Source: Lactobacillaceae bacterium
Lineage (GTDB): Bacteria; Bacillota; Bacilli; Lactobacillales; Lactobacillaceae
Length of the DNA stretch: 7,367 bases
NCBI GenBank assembly: GCA_031282325.1
Contig: JAITDY010000004.1
Span: forward strand, 1-7,367
Direction of reading: 5' to 3'
Shown here one piece after another: positions 5,597 through 7,367 of the stretch. The position numbers were made by a program, and so were the translations under genes. Numbering within the stretch: position 1 is the first letter of the stretch; the number at the start of each line of letters is the position of its first letter. Under the pieces are notes generated by a model, which saw only the letters and a program-made list of their open reading frames with translations, was not told where the DNA came from and did no database searches.

Positions 5597-5935
5597 ATGA
5601 AACCTAGAAAAATGATGCCTAAAATTGTTCCTAGTAAAGACCCGAAACGTGCTTTGCGTTTTTATCGCGATTTTTTTTCTTTCCTGCAAGACACTGACCA
5701 AAATGGTAACCGCATTTTAATTATTGATAATGGAGTAATCCAATTTGTAAAAAACGACACCCCTAGCAACAAAATTGAAATTTTAGCTAGGGATCATTTT
5801 GAAGATATTAAAAAACATTTACAAAATTTTTTTATTGATTTTCGAATTGAAGATGATTTAAAAAATGCTTCCAAAATTTATTTTGTTTTCAAAGATACTG
5901 AAGATAATTTAATTTATTTACAAGTAAATCGCTAA
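5597..5935 (+). CDS. Small VOC/glyoxalase-fold-like protein
   Basis: A 112-residue soluble protein and the only plus-strand gene. PKIVPSKDPKRALRFYRDFFSFL (8-30) matches the first strand and helix of VOC superfamily domains (the S.D...A..FY...lG pattern), and KDTEDNLIYLQV (99-110) resembles the closing D.dGN.iel strand. The usual metal ligands (His in strand 1, Glu in the last strand) are replaced by Ser/Val and Gln, so metal-dependent lyase or dioxygenase activity is unlikely; binding of a small ligand is more plausible. The length corresponds to one domain, which would dimerise. Start options are Met1, Met6 and Met7. Homology begins around Met7, while promoter spacing supports Met1 as a leaderless start. 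It runs divergently from the ABC-F gene and convergently with mupG, sharing a terminator with the latter. The family assignment is moderate; a hypothetical protein is the safe name. Confidence 0.6.
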   Translation: MKPRKMMPKIVPSKDPKRALRFYRDFFSFLQDTDQNGNRILIIDNGVIQFVKNDTPSNKIEILARDHFEDIKKHLQNFFIDFRIEDDLKNASKIYFVFKDTEDNLIYLQVNR

Positions 5936-5936
5936 T

Positions 5937-5971
5937 AAAAAACTATTCCCTTCTAAAGAGAACAGTTTTTT
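5937..5971. terminator. Bidirectional terminator between convergent genes
   Basis: AAAAAACT (5937-5944) pairs with AGTTTTTT (5964-5971). Inner pairs are TTC/GAA and CTT/AAG with two mismatches and a CTA loop. The stem has a T run on both strands and sits exactly between the stop of the plus-strand VOC-like gene (5935) and the stop of the minus-strand mupG gene (5973), so it can end both transcripts. Confidence 0.85.
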
Positions 5972-5972
5972 A

Positions 5973-7061
5973 CTAAGCTTCTACTAAATCATAATTACCC
6001 CATGGTTTAATTAAATGAAAAATTTCTAGATCATCTGGGTGGATATGTCCTACAACATTAATTCGGCCATCATTTTTAAAGTCCTTTCGAGCAATTTGCA
6101 ATTCACCTTTATATTGTCCAAAATCATTATTACCAATTAATAAATCATATGGTTTGATATCAACGGTGTTTTTTGCTGGAAAATCTTCATTTTTATAAAT
6201 CACCCGGGTTTCGGAACTACGTAAAACATAATCCGAGAAATCACCACGGTAAGTTAAGGCTTGTCCGAATAAAACTTTTTTATCTACATCGTTTAATGCA
6301 GTATCAGCAATCACTCTTAATCTAGGACGCGTCAATCTAAAAGCTTTTATGGCTTCATCTAATTCTTCATCACTAGCATAAGCATTGCCAATTACAATGT
6401 CGTTAATCAAACCACTAAATCGAAGATCTTGAACTTGAGTTCCAATTGAAAGGTTGCGGTGATCTTCTAAAGTAACTAATCCATCGACAACTGGCCATGG
6501 ACCATTTTCCCCAGTAGGTGCATTCACAAAGGCACTGGTTTTTAAATGATAAGAATTATATTTTTGAGAAGTTTCTTGAAAATATGTTCGTCCTAAGCCA
6601 GTATATTTTTGTGGATAAAAATTATGACTGCCAATTAACTGATCAACATTGGGAGCATAGTCCATAATTAAATCAATATAATGGGTTCCACGAGAAATAT
6701 TTGTTTCAATCATAATGCCATAAGGATTATGGCTCATTAATGATTCTTCTTGACCTGTAAAGCCAATATCTAAGCGGACACCCCATGCACCTAAATCAGC
6801 AAAAAACTTCAAATCTTGATAGCTAATACCTAAATCTGCAAAAAGTTCTGGATTAATATCAACTGTTGTTTTCATACCTAATTCATTGCCAGTAGTAATC
6901 AAACTTTTAAAAAGATTCAAATACTCTTTTGAATCTCCGACAATTTCTAGCATCGAAGTGAAGATTTTTGTATAACCTTTTGAGGCTGCTTTTTTTAAAT
7001 ATTCAATATTTTCCTGTAAATTGTCCTTAGTCAAATATACAGAAACTCCCATTTCACCCAT
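5973..7061 (-). CDS. mupG: MupG-like 6-phospho-N-acetylmuramidase family protein (DUF871)
   Basis: A 362-residue cytoplasmic protein of the DUF871 family. The characterised member MupG of Staphylococcus aureus hydrolyses MurNAc-6-phosphate-GlcNAc, imported through a PTS, into MurNAc-6P and GlcNAc for cell wall recycling. Recognisable family features are the N-terminal GVSVYL with a TIM-barrel domain (about 1-240), including TSMLEI (35-40), VDINPELF (67-74), GVRLDIGF (94-101), HNFYPQKYTGLG (146-157), GPWPVVDGLVTLEDHR (187-202) and DIVIGNAYAS (221-230). A C-terminal cyclophilin-like beta domain (about 250-362) contains GRINVVGHIHPDD. Length is normal for the family. The ATG at 7061 overlaps the TAA of the upstream EIIC gene (TAATG), with AGGAG at 7070-7074 eight bases before it, so translation is coupled. 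Substrate identity is inference: the coupled EIIC is of the cellobiose family rather than the MurP glucose family. No murQ or murR is visible. Confidence 0.87.
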   Translation of the reverse strand: MGEMGVSVYLTKDNLQENIEYLKKAASKGYTKIFTSMLEIVGDSKEYLNLFKSLITTGNELGMKTTVDINPELFADLGISYQDLKFFADLGAWGVRLDIGFTGQEESLMSHNPYGIMIETNISRGTHYIDLIMDYAPNVDQLIGSHNFYPQKYTGLGRTYFQETSQKYNSYHLKTSAFVNAPTGENGPWPVVDGLVTLEDHRNLSIGTQVQDLRFSGLINDIVIGNAYASDEELDEAIKAFRLTRPRLRVIADTALNDVDKKVLFGQALTYRGDFSDYVLRSSETRVIYKNEDFPAKNTVDIKPYDLLIGNNDFGQYKGELQIARKDFKNDGRINVVGHIHPDDLEIFHLIKPWGNYDLVEA

Positions 7062-7367
7062 TAAATATTCTCCTCGATTTGTGTTGTATCTGCATCTTCA
7101 GAAGCTTCGATTGCCAATTCACGCTTATCAAAAATCTTAAAGAATGGGAACCAGATCAATACGTCAACAATAATCAAGACAACTTGCAAGACAGCACCGG
7201 TCCATGAAGAGGTTGCTAAAAATCCTGAAATAATTGGCGGCATCGTCCAAGGAACAGCTACTCCGGTAGTACGAGCAACTAAACCACTTGCCATTGAAAT
7301 ATAAGAAATTAAGGCATTAACAATTGGCACTACTACAAAAGGAATTATCAAATAAACATTTAAAACA
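7061..7367 (-). CDS. PTS sugar permease EIIC, cellobiose/lactose family, C-terminal part
   Basis: Partial gene: the reading frame is open to the window edge, so the start lies beyond base 7367 and the apparent TTG start at 7351 is internal. The visible ~102 residues form the C-terminus of a membrane EIIC that transports a sugar while it is phosphorylated by its EIIB partner. The segment IIPFVVVPIVNALISY, then GVAVPWTMPPIISGFLAT and VLIIVDVLIWFPFFKIFDK, is typical of the last part of CelB-type EIIC. An acidic tail (EASEDADTTQIEENI) ends the protein. Its stop codon overlaps the mupG start, and the last codons carry the mupG ribosome binding site. The pairing suggests import of a phosphorylated glycoside that the downstream enzyme cleaves; the sugar itself is not known from sequence. 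Confidence 0.88.
   Translation of the reverse strand, partial: VLNVYLIIPFVVVPIVNALISYISMASGLVARTTGVAVPWTMPPIISGFLATSSWTGAVLQVVLIIVDVLIWFPFFKIFDKRELAIEASEDADTTQIEENI
7070..7074 (-). promoter_or_regulatory. Ribosome binding site for mupG inside the EIIC gene
   Basis: AGGAG on the minus strand within the Glu-Glu-Asn codons of EIIC, eight bases before the ATG at 7059-7061. It supports the first of the two candidate mupG starts (MGEMGVSVY rather than MGVSVY). Confidence 0.75.

Noticed and set aside
5507..5701. 64-residue minus-strand open frame across the divergent promoter region
   Set aside because: It overlaps the start of the VOC-like gene on the opposite strand and the ABC-F promoter, and shows no homology pattern; a chance frame.

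Overview
The window looks like a chromosomal segment of a low-GC Gram-positive bacterium, most likely a lactic acid bacterium (Lactobacillaceae in the broad sense, possibly of the Leuconostoc/Oenococcus/Lactobacillus type). The reasons are the AT-rich sequence, the standard genetic code, a BioY biotin scavenging unit without biotin synthesis genes, a MupG (DUF871) gene translationally coupled to a cellobiose-family PTS EIIC, and an ABC-F ATPase of the YkpA/YbiT type. Genus is inference only. All genes but one are on the minus strand.

Reading in the direction of transcription from the right: (1) 7367-5973 carries the 3' part of a PTS EIIC gene and a complete mupG-like gene joined by a TAATG stop/start overlap. 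They end at a bidirectional terminator (5937-5971), which also serves the convergent small plus-strand gene 5597-5935, a degenerate VOC/glyoxalase-fold protein. (2) From a compact divergent promoter region (5527-5596) a minus-strand operon of five tightly packed genes runs to a strong hairpin at 1103-1133: ABC-F ATPase, bioY, birA (biotin protein ligase without DNA-binding domain), a guanylate kinase family protein, and a YpfJ-type membrane zinc metallopeptidase. bioY and birA form a biotin uptake and attachment module, and gene junctions overlap by 11 and 32 bases. Both genes flanking the divergent region have a -10 box only 6-7 bases before their ATG and no Shine-Dalgarno sequence, which suggests leaderless mRNAs.

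(3) The left end (1-1066) is a separate, much more AT-rich unit (about 25% GC by hand count over the ATPase gene). It has its own promoter, a perfect 12-bp inverted repeat, a 72-residue single-membrane-segment peptide with two extracytoplasmic cysteines, and an ABC transporter ATPase. The permease, if there is one, would lie beyond base 1. This peptide/ABC cassette is the best candidate for an undescribed system (secreted or membrane-active peptide plus exporter or immunity ABC), but nothing in the window proves that role.

No rRNA, tRNA, CRISPR array, insertion sequence, known riboswitch or origin was recognised. The longest gene-free stretch is 1007-1140, and its promoter and hairpin content is described below.
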